Positions 63,214-64,000 of a stretch of 64,000 bases of DNA are shown here, in pieces (within the stretch, counting starts at the first letter, position 1; every line of letters begins with the position of its first letter). This DNA comes from Anaerobacillus arseniciselenatis. GTDB lineage: Bacteria; Bacillota; Bacilli; Bacillales; Anaerobacillaceae. The DNA lies in contig NZ_MLQQ01000010.1 in NCBI RefSeq assembly GCF_001865995.1, positions 124,001-188,000 on the forward strand, written 5' to 3'. The notes beneath the pieces were generated by a model. That model was not told where the DNA came from. It saw nothing but the letters and a program-made list of their open reading frames with translations, and did no database searches. The position numbers and the translations under genes are program-made.

Positions 63214-64000
63214 ACGATAAATATGAACAAATGGTTGCTCATTTGCATGGCGAACAATAATACTTTCTGCACCTTCAAGAGATGTTAAATAAACTTGAAC
63301 GGTTAAGTTTTCTGGAAAGTGTTTAAGGCGATCAGTAATATATTGTGTCATTGCAATAATTTCTGCTTTTCCATTTGATTGTAGGTTGATATCAATTGTT
63401 AATTCTTGAAGTTGGTTATTTTTATAACGTCCTTTACCAACAATCCCGATGTAGTTATTAAAAAATCCATCGATATCTTGTTTGAAGTTATCAAATCTTG
63501 TAGCATCGTCTCGGTGATTCGCAGTAGCACTACTCGAAGGGAAAAAATAATGAGCATCATCAACCGTTTCCCAGCGTTCTATACGCCTACCTGGCTCCAC
63601 AACGGTCATCGCTACGAACGTCCCTGGTATGATCGCCTGTCGACGTTCTTCTTGATATAAAGCAATCACGATCGGCACATTCGCTAAGTTTTCTCTTTGG
63701 CGGACGCGATCGAGGACTTCACTAGCGATTTTCTTTCCTTCTTCTAAAATTATTTCGTCCTCTAAATTCACTTCAAAAGGATGCGTTAAGCCCCTTTCAT
63801 CAACGATTTGAAAACTATACACTGAATTTAACGAGATCCCCAAAACGAACCCACCAAGTTCAATTGAGCCATCACCGACATCTCGTAAATAGTTATGTTC
63901 CATTATATGAGATAAATATGCTGGTTCCTCTTCATGAAGTTGACGTTCATGACTTACCCTTAGGCGCCGCTCTTCACTAGATAATATTTCCGTTTCCTCT
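63211..64000 (-). CDS. camS: CamS family sex-pheromone-type lipoprotein, C-terminal part
   Basis: The frame is open from the right edge to the stop, giving the last 262 residues of a roughly 390-residue lipoprotein; the signal peptide lies beyond the window. An internal ATG at 63903 is not the start, since the reading continues upstream with EERRLRVSHERQLHEEEPAY. Seen: VGDGSIELGGFVLGISLNSVY, FVAMTVVEPGRRIERWE and the closing SIIVRHANEQPFVHIYR. Corresponds to B. subtilis YerH, adjacent to the proline transporter gene. Physiological role in Bacillus unknown. Confidence 0.88.
   Translation of the reverse strand, partial: EETEILSSEERRLRVSHERQLHEEEPAYLSHIMEHNYLRDVGDGSIELGGFVLGISLNSVYSFQIVDERGLTHPFEVNLEDEIILEEGKKIASEVLDRVRQRENLANVPIVIALYQEERRQAIIPGTFVAMTVVEPGRRIERWETVDDAHYFFPSSSATANHRDDATRFDNFKQDIDGFFNNYIGIVGKGRYKNNQLQELTIDINLQSNGKAEIIAMTQYITDRLKHFPENLTVQVYLTSLEGAESIIVRHANEQPFVHIYR

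Noticed and set aside
1..64000. tRNA or rRNA genes
   Set aside because: No cloverleaf-like GC-rich segment with a TTCGANTC-type arm, and no rRNA-like sequence, was noticed on either strand.

Overview
The window looks like chromosome from an AT-rich, endospore-forming member of the Bacillaceae, probably an alkaliphile or facultative anaerobe. That placement is inference. The evidence is spore genes (PdaA, CwlJ, GerQ), strong AGGAGG ribosome sites with frequent TTG starts, and a B. subtilis-like gene order (yfjO-yfjP, pdaA, yfjT, yfkD, then camS-putP-gatCAB-dgkB-rlmCD). AdhE and two genes of the futalosine menaquinone route (mqnB, mqnD) are also present.

Layout. 1-2 kb: end of a DUF3231 gene and a frameshifted large serine recombinase abutting the 3' end of an RlmD-type methyltransferase gene. 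2-9.1 kb: rRNA methylation, alkylation repair, spore cortex modification (pdaA), class I fumarase, a histidine phosphatase and a YfjT-like gene. 9.5-18.5 kb: small membrane, stress, transport and cold-shock genes, a probable Vms1-like release factor and a metallo-beta-lactamase-fold hydrolase. 18.7-22.9 kb: several very small genes, a cluster of six DnaA-type boxes, a tandem 52-bp array, an SCP2 protein and PlsC. 23-30.5 kb: odhAB, adhE with Rex-like sites, and a small gene behind a strong Rex-like site. 30.6-38.4 kb: orphan peptide-type ABC permeases, an Eis-type acetyltransferase, the cwlJ-gerQ germination pair, microproteins, YkgJ and NERD proteins. 38.4-47.1 kb: an ABC-F ribosome factor, a nickel/cobalt ECF transporter lacking its ATPase, LrgAB and an AspT-type exchanger. 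48.9-52.9 kb: mqnB-mqnD and a TPR-GAF-GGDEF diguanylate cyclase. 53-64 kb: a BCCT transporter remnant, rlmCD, dgkB, an inverted copy of the tandem array, gatCAB, putP with a tiny partner, and part of camS.

The most unusual property is the intergenic DNA. I see several dispersed families: (1) about 16 copies of a 115-125 bp palindromic MITE-like element in two subtypes, often directly 5' of a start codon; (2) exact 20- or 21-bp-period degenerate arrays at four loci, each with its own sequence; (3) a composite element whose hairpin arms differ between copies but stay complementary, ending at gene terminators; (4) terminator-like hairpins carrying GTGTCTGACAC; (5) a GC-rich tandem 52-bp array present twice in opposite orientation about 36 kb apart. 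The coding content is mostly housekeeping. The leads worth following are the periodic arrays, the DnaA-box cluster, the covarying element, and the microproteins.
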